DNA from: Prevotella sp.
GTDB taxonomy: Bacteria; Bacteroidota; Bacteroidia; Bacteroidales; Bacteroidaceae
DNA length: 64,000 nucleotides
Reading direction: 5' to 3'
Assembly: GCA_017651265.1 (NCBI GenBank)
Contig: JAGCDO010000059.1
Location: forward strand, 41,249 to 105,248
Shown: one piece after another, positions 43,231-50,837 of the stretch
How the letters are laid out: every line of letters starts with the position of its first letter
How positions within the stretch are numbered: the stretch's first letter is position 1
Position numbers and translations under genes: made by a program
Notes under the pieces: generated by a model
Told to the model about the DNA's origin: nothing
What the model saw: the letters and a program-made list of their open reading frames with translations, nothing else
Database searches by the model: none

Positions 43231-43376
43231 CGAGGAAGGAGGAAGGAGGAACGAGGAAGGAGAATACCTTTGTGTACAATATTCATTCCTTCGATTCCTA
43301 TTTCCTATTCTTCCACTTTTTTATCTTGTGTATAAGTTCAAATCTCCTTCCTCCTTCGTCCTTCCTCCTTCCTCGA
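43231..43376 (+). repeat. Element E, full 146-bp copy between terC and dus
   Basis: Left arm 43231-43264 (CGAGGAAGGAGGAAGGAGG...) and inverse right arm 43341-43376 (AATCTCCTTCC...CCTCG) enclose a 76-base spacer that begins ACCTTTGTGTACA. A copy of exactly the same length is at 45603-45748. The right arm and 19 bases of spacer encode the C-terminus of Dus. TACCTTTG at 43265-43272 would be a promoter -7 box on the plus strand. Confidence 0.88.
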
Positions 43377-44403
43377 AATACTTCTCACGGCAGTGAGAAA
43401 GTATTCCCTCCAGTTCCTCCAGCGTATTTGCCCGCAGCATGGCGATGCGCGTTTGGCGGAAGTCGGGAATGCCTTTGAAGATAGGTGTGGCAGCCAGGTG
43501 CCGACGGGTATGCAGGATACCCCGATACTCGTTCTCGCTAATATCCTTACCCTTAATGGCATGGATGCGTTCGATGTTGATATGCAGCTGCTCAATCAGG
43601 ATATCCAGCTTCTCAGAGTTCGTCAGTGGATGAGGAATTCCTTCCTCCTTCGTCCTTCCTCCTTCCTCCAGATAATCCCTGATTTCCTGGAATATCCACG
43701 GTCTTCCGAAGGTGGCACGTCCAATCATCACCGCATCCACCCCATAGCGTTCAAACGCCTGTTTGGCCTGCTCGGGGGTGGTGATATCACCATTGCCGAT
43801 GATAGGGATATGGATGCGCGGGTTCGCTTTCACCTCACCTATCAAGGTCCAGTCGGCCTCGCCTGTGTACATCTGCGAACGCGTTCTGCCATGAATCGTC
43901 AGTGCCTGTATGCCGCAGTCCTGCAGCTGTTCAGCCAGCGTGGTAATCACCAGTTGCTCCTTGTTCCACCCCAGTCGTGTCTTTACCGTTACGGGCGTCT
44001 TCACCGCCTTCACCACCTCGCGTGTGATGTCCAGCAGCAGCGGAATGTTTTGCAGCATGCCAGCCCCAGCGCCCTTGCCCGCTACCTTCTTCACCGGGCA
44101 TCCGAAGTTCAGGTCGATCACGTCCGGGTGTGCCTGTTCTTCCACAATCTGCGCCGCCTCCACCATCTGTGGTACATAACGTCCATAGATCTGTATGCCC
44201 ACAGGTCGTTCCGCATCATCGATAGTCAGCTTACTAATGGTGCTCTTCACCGATCGCACCAACGCCTCGGCGCTCACGAACTCCGTATATACCATAGCTG
44301 CGCCGAAGCGTTTGCATAGCTGTCGGAATCCGATATCCGTCACATCCTCCATCGGTGCGAGGAACAGCGGTCTGTCTCCAAACTGTATATTACCAATCTT
44401 CAT
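43321..44403 (-). CDS. dus: tRNA-dihydrouridine synthase with repeat-derived insert and tail
   Basis: A 360-residue flavoenzyme of the DusB type that reduces uridines in tRNA D-loops. The TIM barrel starts RPLFLAPMEDVTDIGFRQL; the catalytic Cys is in LNFGCPVKKVAGKGAG, and TIHGRTRSQMYTG and IIGNGDI hold the FMN site. Two stretches are foreign to the family: residues about 245-255 (EEGGRTKEEGI) from a G/A-rich element-E arm at 43639-43669, and residues about 343-360 (EEGGRTKEEGDLNLYTR), encoded by the right arm and spacer of the adjoining element. Both use the same reading frame of the repeat. A core of barrel plus C-terminal helical domain is otherwise intact. Confidence 0.94.
   Translation of the reverse strand: MKIGNIQFGDRPLFLAPMEDVTDIGFRQLCKRFGAAMVYTEFVSAEALVRSVKSTISKLTIDDAERPVGIQIYGRYVPQMVEAAQIVEEQAHPDVIDLNFGCPVKKVAGKGAGAGMLQNIPLLLDITREVVKAVKTPVTVKTRLGWNKEQLVITTLAEQLQDCGIQALTIHGRTRSQMYTGEADWTLIGEVKANPRIHIPIIGNGDITTPEQAKQAFERYGVDAVMIGRATFGRPWIFQEIRDYLEEGGRTKEEGIPHPLTNSEKLDILIEQLHINIERIHAIKGKDISENEYRGILHTRRHLAATPIFKGIPDFRQTRIAMLRANTLEELEGILSHCREKYFEEGGRTKEEGDLNLYTR
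43639..43669 (-). repeat. Element-E arm inserted in the dus coding region
   Basis: CCTTCCTCCTTCGTCCTTCC repeated on the plus strand (G/A-rich on the minus strand), 31 bases, coding GGRTKEEG-type residues in Dus. Confidence 0.85.
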
Positions 44404-44410
44404 AACACAA

Positions 44411-44457
44411 TCTTAGCATCATATCTCCTTCGTCCTTTCTCCTTCGTCCTTCCTCGA
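44411..44457. repeat. Half copy of element E between dus and dprA
   Basis: TCTTAGCATCATATCTCCTT and further CTCCTTCGTCCTTCCTCG match the right half (spacer end plus right arm) of the 45603-45748 copy; no left arm. Confidence 0.75.
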
Positions 44458-44471
44458 GAGCCTTCGGGCTC

Positions 44472-45596
44472 TCACATCAAATGATATCCTCCTCCTGCTA
44501 ACGTCCTTACCACACCCTTCATCTCCATTTCGAAGAGGAGGGAGGTGAGGCGCCCCACGGGGATATTCGTGTTCACAGCCAGTCGGTTCACCGGCTGATC
44601 ATTCTGTTTCTTTAGCGCTTCAAAAACCGCGGTTTCATCGGGAGACAGCTCTGGAAATAGACTGCGTTCTATTCCCTGTTGCTGGGCATTGATCAGTGCG
44701 GCATCCTCCTCCCATCCCATGGCCCTTATGAAATCCTCCGCATTATTGATCAAGGCTGCTCCATTATCGCGTATCAGGTTATTACAGCCCTCCGAGTAAC
44801 GATCGTTCGTTCGTCCAGGGAAGGCGAACACATCGCGGTTGTACTCGCGTGACAGACGACAGGTAATAAGACCTCCACCTCTGGCAGCACTCTCCACGAG
44901 GATGCAGGCGTCGCTCATTCCCGCCACGATGCGGTTACGTCGCACGAAGTTCATCTTCTCCGCATTCGTCTGCGTGAAATGCTCCGTAAGTAGTCCGCCC
45001 TGTGTCAGCATTTCCTTGGCCGTTACCTTGTGCTGATGTGGGTAGAGGTAGTCGAGACCATGAGCGAGTACAGCCACTGTCTCATACCCATTCTGCAGTG
45101 CCTCGCGGTGTGCGTGGATATCCACGCCATAGGCCATTCCGCTCACGATGAGCACATGTGGACATCGTTGTTTCAATTCCTGCACAAACCGTCGTATAAC
45201 ATCCTGTCCGTAGGTCGTGCAATGCCTTGTTCCCACGATGTTGATCACCCTTTGCTGATTCAGGTCGGCTGTACCCATGTAGAACAGCACCAGTGGAGCA
45301 TCTTCACATTCCTTCAACCGTTGCGGGTAACGACTGTCGTTCATGGTAATGGCTTGTATGCCATATTGCTGGTCGTACTCCCATTCCGTTTCCGCCCGTT
45401 TCATCGCTTCCCCGAGGTCCTTCAGTCCGCTTAGCAGTCGCGGTGATGCCTCGGGCACCATCTCCTTTAGGTGTTCCCGGTTCTCTATGATAGCCGTGGC
45501 ACTACCCATCTCCTTGTAGAGCTGCAACAACCCCGCCAGACTATAGTAGTTGGTGCGGGTGAGTGCCATGGTATAAATTATCTCCTGTTCGTTCAT
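44472..45596 (-). CDS. dprA: DNA-processing protein A
   Basis: A 374-residue DprA/Smf protein that loads RecA onto incoming single-stranded DNA. The Rossmann-like core (about 70-290) has INIVGTRHCTTYG, VSGMAYGVDIHAHREAL, EKMNFVRRNRIVAG and RGGGLITCRLS, all DprA hallmarks; a winged-helix end (about 300-374; PVGRLTSLLFEMEMKGVV) follows. Natural transformation genes are not seen elsewhere in the window. An intact element-E copy lies within seven bases of the start codon, on the upstream side, so it could carry or disturb the promoter. Confidence 0.94.
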   Translation of the reverse strand: MNEQEIIYTMALTRTNYYSLAGLLQLYKEMGSATAIIENREHLKEMVPEASPRLLSGLKDLGEAMKRAETEWEYDQQYGIQAITMNDSRYPQRLKECEDAPLVLFYMGTADLNQQRVINIVGTRHCTTYGQDVIRRFVQELKQRCPHVLIVSGMAYGVDIHAHREALQNGYETVAVLAHGLDYLYPHQHKVTAKEMLTQGGLLTEHFTQTNAEKMNFVRRNRIVAGMSDACILVESAARGGGLITCRLSREYNRDVFAFPGRTNDRYSEGCNNLIRDNGAALINNAEDFIRAMGWEEDAALINAQQQGIERSLFPELSPDETAVFEALKKQNDQPVNRLAVNTNIPVGRLTSLLFEMEMKGVVRTLAGGGYHLM

Positions 45597-45602
45597 TGTT
45601 TT

Positions 45603-45748
45603 CGAGGAAGGAGGAAGGAGGAACGAGGAAGGAGAATACCTTTGTGTACAGTATTCATTCTCTCGATTCCTATCTCCTATTCTTCCACTATTATTTCTTG
45701 TATCTCAGTATCATATCTCCTTCGTCCCTCCTCCTTCCTCCTTCCTCG
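45603..45748 (+). repeat. Element E, full 146-bp copy upstream of dprA
   Basis: Left arm 45603-45636 and inverse right arm 45713-45748 enclose a 76-base spacer. The first half of the spacer (ACCTTTGTGTACA..TATTCATTC..TCGATTCCTAT) is nearly the same as in the 43231-43376 copy; the second half is less alike. Equal length (146) and spacer conservation mark it as a discrete element. Confidence 0.88.
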
Positions 45749-45757
45749 ATATGCGCG

Positions 45758-46150
45758 TCAGCGCAGCAGCGCTTGATCGTATTCCTCGCTCTCCCCCAGC
45801 TTTCCATTCACCAGGCACACCAGTTCCACAGTTGCACGGAAGCACAGTTTATTGTCTGAAGCGCGGTTGATTTGCTGGTAGAAGATATACTTAATGCCCT
45901 CTTTCTTTAAGGAAAGTCGTGAGTAGAACTCATCATCGCAGCGCAAGGGGACCTTGAACTGCATGTTGATTCTGGCCACCACGGCATCATGCCCCTTCTG
46001 GTGCATCTCCGCAAAGCTCAGTCCGCGCTCCTTCAGGAAGAGGTGGCGTGTGTGTTCAATGTAATGCAGGTAGTTGGCATTGTTCACAATGCCTTCGATG
46101 TCGCACTCATAGTCGCGAACCATCATCTTTGTTTCAAATATATACTCCAT
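45758..46150 (-). CDS. Acyl-CoA thioesterase (4HBT hotdog fold)
   Basis: A 130-residue hotdog protein of the YbgC/FadM group. The N-terminal YIFETKMMVRDYECDIEGIV and NANYLHYIEHTRHLFL contain the catalytic Asp of YbgC-type enzymes at the D-x-x-G-I/V motif, here DIEGIV. It hydrolyses short or aromatic acyl-CoA or acyl-ACP thioesters in the cytoplasm; some relatives act with the Tol-Pal system. An upstream TTG would add two codons; the ATG at 46150 is preferred. Its promoter box at 46167 implies a leader of about 10 bases. Confidence 0.9.
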   Translation of the reverse strand: MEYIFETKMMVRDYECDIEGIVNNANYLHYIEHTRHLFLKERGLSFAEMHQKGHDAVVARINMQFKVPLRCDDEFYSRLSLKKEGIKYIFYQQINRASDNKLCFRATVELVCLVNGKLGESEEYDQALLR

Positions 46151-46166
46151 AATCAAAAATATGGTG

Positions 46167-46174
46167 CAAAGATA
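46167..46174 (-). promoter_or_regulatory. Promoter -7 box for the thioesterase gene
   Basis: TATCTTTG on the minus strand, 16 bases before the ATG at 46150. Confidence 0.7.
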
Positions 46175-46272
46175 CTATGTTTTTCATGGGAAACCAAAAA
46201 AACGGGGGTATGCATCGCGTAAAATTCTGTTAACAAATTAAAGAGATTCCGTTAAATAATATTTAGTGCATC

Positions 46273-46322
46273 ACTTACTATCACAAAGTATGGCACTTAC
46301 TGAAAGAAAGTATGGCAGTTTT
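46273..46322. repeat. 22-bp tandem array D between thioesterase and rbfA
   Basis: Two 22-base units (46273-46294, 46295-46316), ACTTACTATCACAAAGTATGGC-like (18 of 22 match), then AGTTTTTT. On the minus strand AAGTGCCATACTTT matches the units at 20603 and 33844. Confidence 0.8.
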
Positions 46323-46357
46323 TTCTATAAAAATGTGGAATATTGCGCGTTTTTCAT

Positions 46358-46365
46358 TACTTTTG
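46358..46365 (+). promoter_or_regulatory. Promoter -7 box for rbfA
   Basis: TACTTTTG, 22 bases before the ATG at 46388, matches TAnnTTTG. Confidence 0.65.
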
Positions 46366-46387
46366 CATTCAAAAATAGGAATAGAAC

Positions 46388-46723
46388 ATGCAAGAGACAA
46401 GACAAAATAGGATATCCCGTCTGCTGCAGAAGGAGCTGAGCCTCATCTTCCAAAGTCAGACACGCATGATGCATGGGGTGATGGTGAGTGTGACGAGAGT
46501 GAAAATCTCGCCCGACCTGAGCGTCTGCACCGCCTATCTCAGCATCTTCCCCAGCGACAAAGGGGAGGAGCTTCTGAAGAATATCCAAACGAACGAGAAG
46601 ACCATTAGGTACGAATTGGGAACACGAGTAAGGAATCAGTTGCGCATCATTCCCGAGTTGCGTTTCTTTATTGATGACTCGCTCGACTACATCGAGCATA
46701 TCGATGAACTGCTCAAGAAGTGA
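46388..46723 (+). CDS. rbfA: 30S ribosome-binding factor A
   Basis: A 111-residue KH-fold protein that helps 30S maturation and cold adaptation. Family hallmarks are RQNRISRLLQKELSLIFQ near the start, VSVTRVKISPDLSVCTAYLS in the middle and LRIIPELRFFIDDSLDYIEH at the end. Its stop is 10 bases before the LolC/E-like gene, an arrangement also common in Bacteroidota. Full length. Confidence 0.95.
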   Translation: MQETRQNRISRLLQKELSLIFQSQTRMMHGVMVSVTRVKISPDLSVCTAYLSIFPSDKGEELLKNIQTNEKTIRYELGTRVRNQLRIIPELRFFIDDSLDYIEHIDELLKK

Positions 46724-46733
46724 GAAGTGATTC

Positions 46734-47963
46734 ATGAATTTCCCGTTCTACATAGCCAAACGGTATTTATTCTCGAAGAAGAGCACAAATGCCATTAACC
46801 TGATCAGTGCTATCAGCGTGATTGGTGTGGCGGTTGCCACCATGGCATTGGTGGTAACATTGAGCGTGTTCAATGGGTTTCATGACATGGTGGCTACGTT
46901 CTTTACGGCCTTTGATCCGCAACTGAAGATAACCCCTGTAACGGGAAAGACGGCTCCTGCCGATGATCCTATTCTTACGCAGATAAGGCAACTGCCACAA
47001 GTGGATGTAGCTACGGAGAGTCTGGAAGATAATGCCCTTGCCATGTATCACGACCGACAGGCCATGGTGGTGGTGAAAGGTGTGGATGATAACTTCGCAG
47101 AGCTTACACACATCACCGAGATTCTCTATGGCGATGGAGAGTTTGAGCTTCAGGCTGCCAACCTGCAGTATGGTGTATTGGGTTTAAGACTGGCTGCGGA
47201 ACTGGCCACAGGTGCCCGATGGAATGGCTATCTGAAGGTATATGCACCGAAACGTGAAGGACAGTTGGATATGTCGAACCCTGAAGAGGCCTTTGTGGAG
47301 GACTCGTTACTCTCGCCAGGAGTGATCTTCTCGGTGAAGCAAGCGAAATACGATAAGAACTATATGATCGTTCCCATCGCCTTTGCACGCAACCTGTTCT
47401 GGCAGGAGGGGATGATTTCCTCGCTGGAACTGCGACTGAAACAAGGCAGCGACATTGATGCCGTGAAGAAGCAGATGCAGAAAATAGCAGGGGATAAATA
47501 CAAGGTGGAGGACCGCTATGAGCAACAGGCTGACACTTTCCGTATCATGGAGATCGAGAAGTTCATCGCCTATATCTTCCTCACCTTTATCCTGGTGGTG
47601 GCCTGCTTCAATATCATCGGTTCACTCTCGATGCTCATCATCGACAAGAAAGATGATGTGGTAACGCTGAGGAATCTGGGGGCGAGCGATAAGCAGATTA
47701 TCAGGATCTTCCTTTTTGAGGGGCGACTGATTTCGTTCTTCGGGGCAGTGATTGGTATTGCGGTAGGATTACTTCTGTGCTGGCTGCAGCAAACCTTCGG
47801 ATTGGTGAGTTTAGGACAGTCGAGTGGTTCCTTTGTGGTGGATGCCTACCCCGTAAGTGTTCATCCTACGGATATCATCCTGGTATTCATCACCGTACTC
47901 GTTGTGGGATTCCTTGCAGTTTGGTATCCTGTGCGGTATTTTGCAAGAAGACTGCTGGAGTAG
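46734..47963 (+). CDS. LolC/LolE-like FtsX-type ABC permease
   Basis: A 409-residue membrane protein with one N-terminal helix (NAINLISAISVIGVAVATMA), a large periplasmic domain and three C-terminal helices, the topology of FtsX/LolE permeases. IMEIEKFIAYIFLTFILVVA and LSMLIIDKKDDVVTLRNLGA are typical of LolC/E. It should extract lipoproteins for transfer to the outer membrane together with a LolD ATPase; no LolD gene is adjacent. It is co-transcribed with rbfA. Confidence 0.9.
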   Translation: MNFPFYIAKRYLFSKKSTNAINLISAISVIGVAVATMALVVTLSVFNGFHDMVATFFTAFDPQLKITPVTGKTAPADDPILTQIRQLPQVDVATESLEDNALAMYHDRQAMVVVKGVDDNFAELTHITEILYGDGEFELQAANLQYGVLGLRLAAELATGARWNGYLKVYAPKREGQLDMSNPEEAFVEDSLLSPGVIFSVKQAKYDKNYMIVPIAFARNLFWQEGMISSLELRLKQGSDIDAVKKQMQKIAGDKYKVEDRYEQQADTFRIMEIEKFIAYIFLTFILVVACFNIIGSLSMLIIDKKDDVVTLRNLGASDKQIIRIFLFEGRLISFFGAVIGIAVGLLLCWLQQTFGLVSLGQSSGSFVVDAYPVSVHPTDIILVFITVLVVGFLAVWYPVRYFARRLLE

Positions 47964-48005
47964 GGGTGAATGGAGTAAATGTGAAACGTAAAAAGAAATA
48001 CAGAT

Positions 48006-49940
48006 ATGAAGGAAAGGATTTTTTATTTGATTAGGATTTACGTCTTCATGGTATTGATGCTGATTCTGGCCAAGCCGGCATTCATGCTTTATCACCATGC
48101 TAATCATTCGTTTACTTTCGGCGACGTGATGCAGGTTATCGGTCATGGACTCACGCTCGATTTGTCAACGGCATTGTATCTGATCATCGTTCCTTTCCTT
48201 ATCATCCTCCTCTCCATCTGGCTTTGGAGCTGGAATGGTCTTTACCGGTTGCTGAAGGTTTATTATGTGCTTGCTGCCTTTGTGCTGGCACTGGCATTCG
48301 TATCAGATACCAGTCTGTATGAGTTCTGGGGCTTCAAACTGGATGCTTCCGTGCTTCCTTATCTGTCAACGCCCAAGGAAGCTTTTGCCAGCGTGTCTGT
48401 ATGGTATTTGTTGATACGCGGACTGATCATCCTTCTTCTCACATTCATCTTCTATAAAATAATGGTTTGGCTAACGCCAGTACAACGAGAAAGGCGCCGT
48501 AGTATCAGTCAGATCGGCTACTCCGGAAGGAGTCAGAGGCAGCATGGATTATTCTTCATCAGTCCTGTAAAACCCATAGGTACTCGTCTGCTCAGCACCC
48601 TTATCGGAATCTTGCTCATTCCGTTGTTTGTAGTAGGAATGCGGGGTGGAACCAGTGTATCAACCAGTAATGTAGGACAGGTTTATTTCTCACAGGATCA
48701 GTTCTTGAACCACTCTGCTGTAAACCCGATCTTCAGTTTCCTCTCATCGATAGGTAAGACGACTACGGCTGTGAAGACGAATAAAGTCGAAAAGGGTGAA
48801 TATGAATACTTCAGTCAGAAAGCGCTGAAGAAACAGCTCAAAGGTATCTTCGATACGCAAAGCGTTGATCCTGATACGCTGCTGAACACCAAGCGTCCCA
48901 ATGTCTTGGTGATTATCATGGAGAGCTGCGGTAGTATCTTTACCGAGGCGAATGGTAACGGACATGTAACGCCAAACTTGACAAAGCTGATGCAAGAGGG
49001 TGTATATTTCACCAATTGCGTGGCTAATAGTTGGCGAACCGACCGCGGTATGGTTAGCATTCTGAGCGGTTATCCAGCCTTCCCTGATAAGTCGGTCATG
49101 AAGATGGCACAGAAATGTGAGACACTTCCTTCTATTGCCCGCACACTGAAAGCGAACGGCTACTCCACCACATTCCTTTATGGCGGTGATGCTAACTTCA
49201 CCAATACCCGTGGCTATCTGATGAGTACAGGCTACGAGAAGATCATCAGCGAGGATGATTTCTCGAAGAAGGAAAGGGGCGACTCGAAATGGGGCGTGAA
49301 CGACTGGGTGGTATTCGGTCGTTTGTTAGATATCATTAAAGAGAAAACAGCAGCAGAACTGGCTGAATCAACGGCTAACCCTTGGTTTACCACGATGCTC
49401 ACCCTGAGCAGTCATGAGCCTTGGACGGTTCCGATGAAGAAGAAGTTCGATGATCCGATCTTCAACGCCTTCTACTTCCTGGATATCTGCTTGGGCGACT
49501 TCATCAACAAACTGAAGAAAACTCCTGCATGGGAGAACACACTCGTAGTAATTCTGCCCGACCATAGTGTGCAGTACAAGGATATTGATCAGACCAAGCC
49601 TATGCGCCATATGATTCCGATGATCTGGACGGGTGGTGCTGTGAAGACGGCTAAGCGCATCGGAATGGCATGTAACCAAACCGACCTGCCTGCTACGCTG
49701 TTCGGACAGATGGGCATCAAGCACGACGATTTCACTTTCAGTCGTGATATCCTCAGTAAGACTTATCAACGGCAGTTTGCCATGACCAACTGGACAGAGG
49801 GCTTTGCTACTTATGATGCTTCGGGCTTCAATGCCTATAACCTGAAGAGCAACCAGGTGGTTGCAGGTAAGGATGGTGAAGCCATCGAGATTGGAAAGGC
49901 TATCTTGCAGATCACCAATGAGGATCTGGCAAATAGATAG
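48006..49940 (+). CDS. LtaS-like membrane phosphotransferase (sulfatase fold), second paralog
   Basis: A 644-residue protein with five N-terminal helices and a periplasmic sulfatase-fold domain from about residue 290. NVLVIIMESCGSIFTEANG gives the first metal ligand, WRTDRGMVSILSGYPAFP the likely nucleophile Thr, and NTLVVILPDHSVQYK the Asp-His ligands. The same layout as the gene at 40202-42130 but with a different active-site edge (RTDRG here, HTNHG there). It probably adds a phosphorylated group, such as phosphoethanolamine or phosphoglycerol, to an envelope glycan. It follows the LolE-like gene and precedes a patatin gene, all on the plus strand. Confidence 0.85.
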   Translation: MKERIFYLIRIYVFMVLMLILAKPAFMLYHHANHSFTFGDVMQVIGHGLTLDLSTALYLIIVPFLIILLSIWLWSWNGLYRLLKVYYVLAAFVLALAFVSDTSLYEFWGFKLDASVLPYLSTPKEAFASVSVWYLLIRGLIILLLTFIFYKIMVWLTPVQRERRRSISQIGYSGRSQRQHGLFFISPVKPIGTRLLSTLIGILLIPLFVVGMRGGTSVSTSNVGQVYFSQDQFLNHSAVNPIFSFLSSIGKTTTAVKTNKVEKGEYEYFSQKALKKQLKGIFDTQSVDPDTLLNTKRPNVLVIIMESCGSIFTEANGNGHVTPNLTKLMQEGVYFTNCVANSWRTDRGMVSILSGYPAFPDKSVMKMAQKCETLPSIARTLKANGYSTTFLYGGDANFTNTRGYLMSTGYEKIISEDDFSKKERGDSKWGVNDWVVFGRLLDIIKEKTAAELAESTANPWFTTMLTLSSHEPWTVPMKKKFDDPIFNAFYFLDICLGDFINKLKKTPAWENTLVVILPDHSVQYKDIDQTKPMRHMIPMIWTGGAVKTAKRIGMACNQTDLPATLFGQMGIKHDDFTFSRDILSKTYQRQFAMTNWTEGFATYDASGFNAYNLKSNQVVAGKDGEAIEIGKAILQITNEDLANR

Positions 49941-49966
49941 AAGGACGAAGGGAAAGGAGTGACATC

Positions 49967-50821
49967 ATGAGGAAGGGACTAGTGTTGGAAGGTGGTGCCC
50001 TGCGGGGACTATTCTCTGCAGGCGTGATGGACGTCATGATGGAAAAGGGAATTTCATTCGATGGAATCATCGGTGTTTCTGCCGGGGCAGCCTTTGGCTG
50101 TAATTATAAGTCAGGACAGATAGGGCGCGCCATTCGTTATAACATGCGGTTTGCCCGCGACAAGAAATACTGTAGCGTGAAATCGTTCCTGAAAACAGGT
50201 GATCTCTTCGGGGCAGAATATGCCTACCATATCGTACCTGAGCAATACGACAAGTTCGACAACGAAGCCTTTGAACAGAACCCTACAGAGTTCTATGTCG
50301 TTTGTACAGACGTGGTGAATGGTATACCTATATATAAGAAATGTACGCGTGGAGGACATCAGACGTACGATTGGATACGCGCTTCGGCTTCCATGCCGGT
50401 GGTGTCACGCGTGGTGGAGTTGGAAGGATACCAGCTGTTAGACGGTGGAATGACCGACAGCATTCCTTTGGCCTATTTCCAACAGATTGGATTCGACCGC
50501 AATATCGTGATTCTTACACAGCCAGCAGGCTATCAGAAAACACCCAACCCGCTCATGCCGCTGATCAGCGCGAGTCTGCGCCGCTATCCCAAAACCGTTG
50601 AGGCCATGCGTAACCGACCGGAGATGTACAACAGTCAGTTGGCTTATCTTGAACAGGAGGAACAAAAAGGCAATACCCTCGTTATCCGACCGCAGGAGAA
50701 ACTGCCTATTGGTCATATATCACACGATCCAGAGGAAATGAAACGTGTTTATGATATCGGTCGTGAAATGGGGGAGCAGCGAATACAAGAAATCCACGAT
50801 TTCTTAATTGAGAATGGCTAA
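49967..50821 (+). CDS. Patatin-like phospholipase
   Basis: A 284-residue patatin-family lipase (RssA/YjjU type), probably cytoplasmic or membrane-associated. The oxyanion loop is LEGGALRGLFSAGVMDVM, the nucleophile is S38 in GVSAG and the partner Asp is D159 in LLDGGMTDSIP. It hydrolyses acyl groups of lipids. A purine-rich AAAGGAG stands before the ATG, unusually close to a classical Shine-Dalgarno site for this genome; the purine-rich GGACGAAGGG at 49943-49952 may be a small element-E-like remnant. The last codons (LIENG, then stop) again run into AATTGA-like sequence. Confidence 0.93.
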   Translation: MRKGLVLEGGALRGLFSAGVMDVMMEKGISFDGIIGVSAGAAFGCNYKSGQIGRAIRYNMRFARDKKYCSVKSFLKTGDLFGAEYAYHIVPEQYDKFDNEAFEQNPTEFYVVCTDVVNGIPIYKKCTRGGHQTYDWIRASASMPVVSRVVELEGYQLLDGGMTDSIPLAYFQQIGFDRNIVILTQPAGYQKTPNPLMPLISASLRRYPKTVEAMRNRPEMYNSQLAYLEQEEQKGNTLVIRPQEKLPIGHISHDPEEMKRVYDIGREMGEQRIQEIHDFLIENG

Positions 50822-50837
50822 TTGAAAATCAGGAAGA

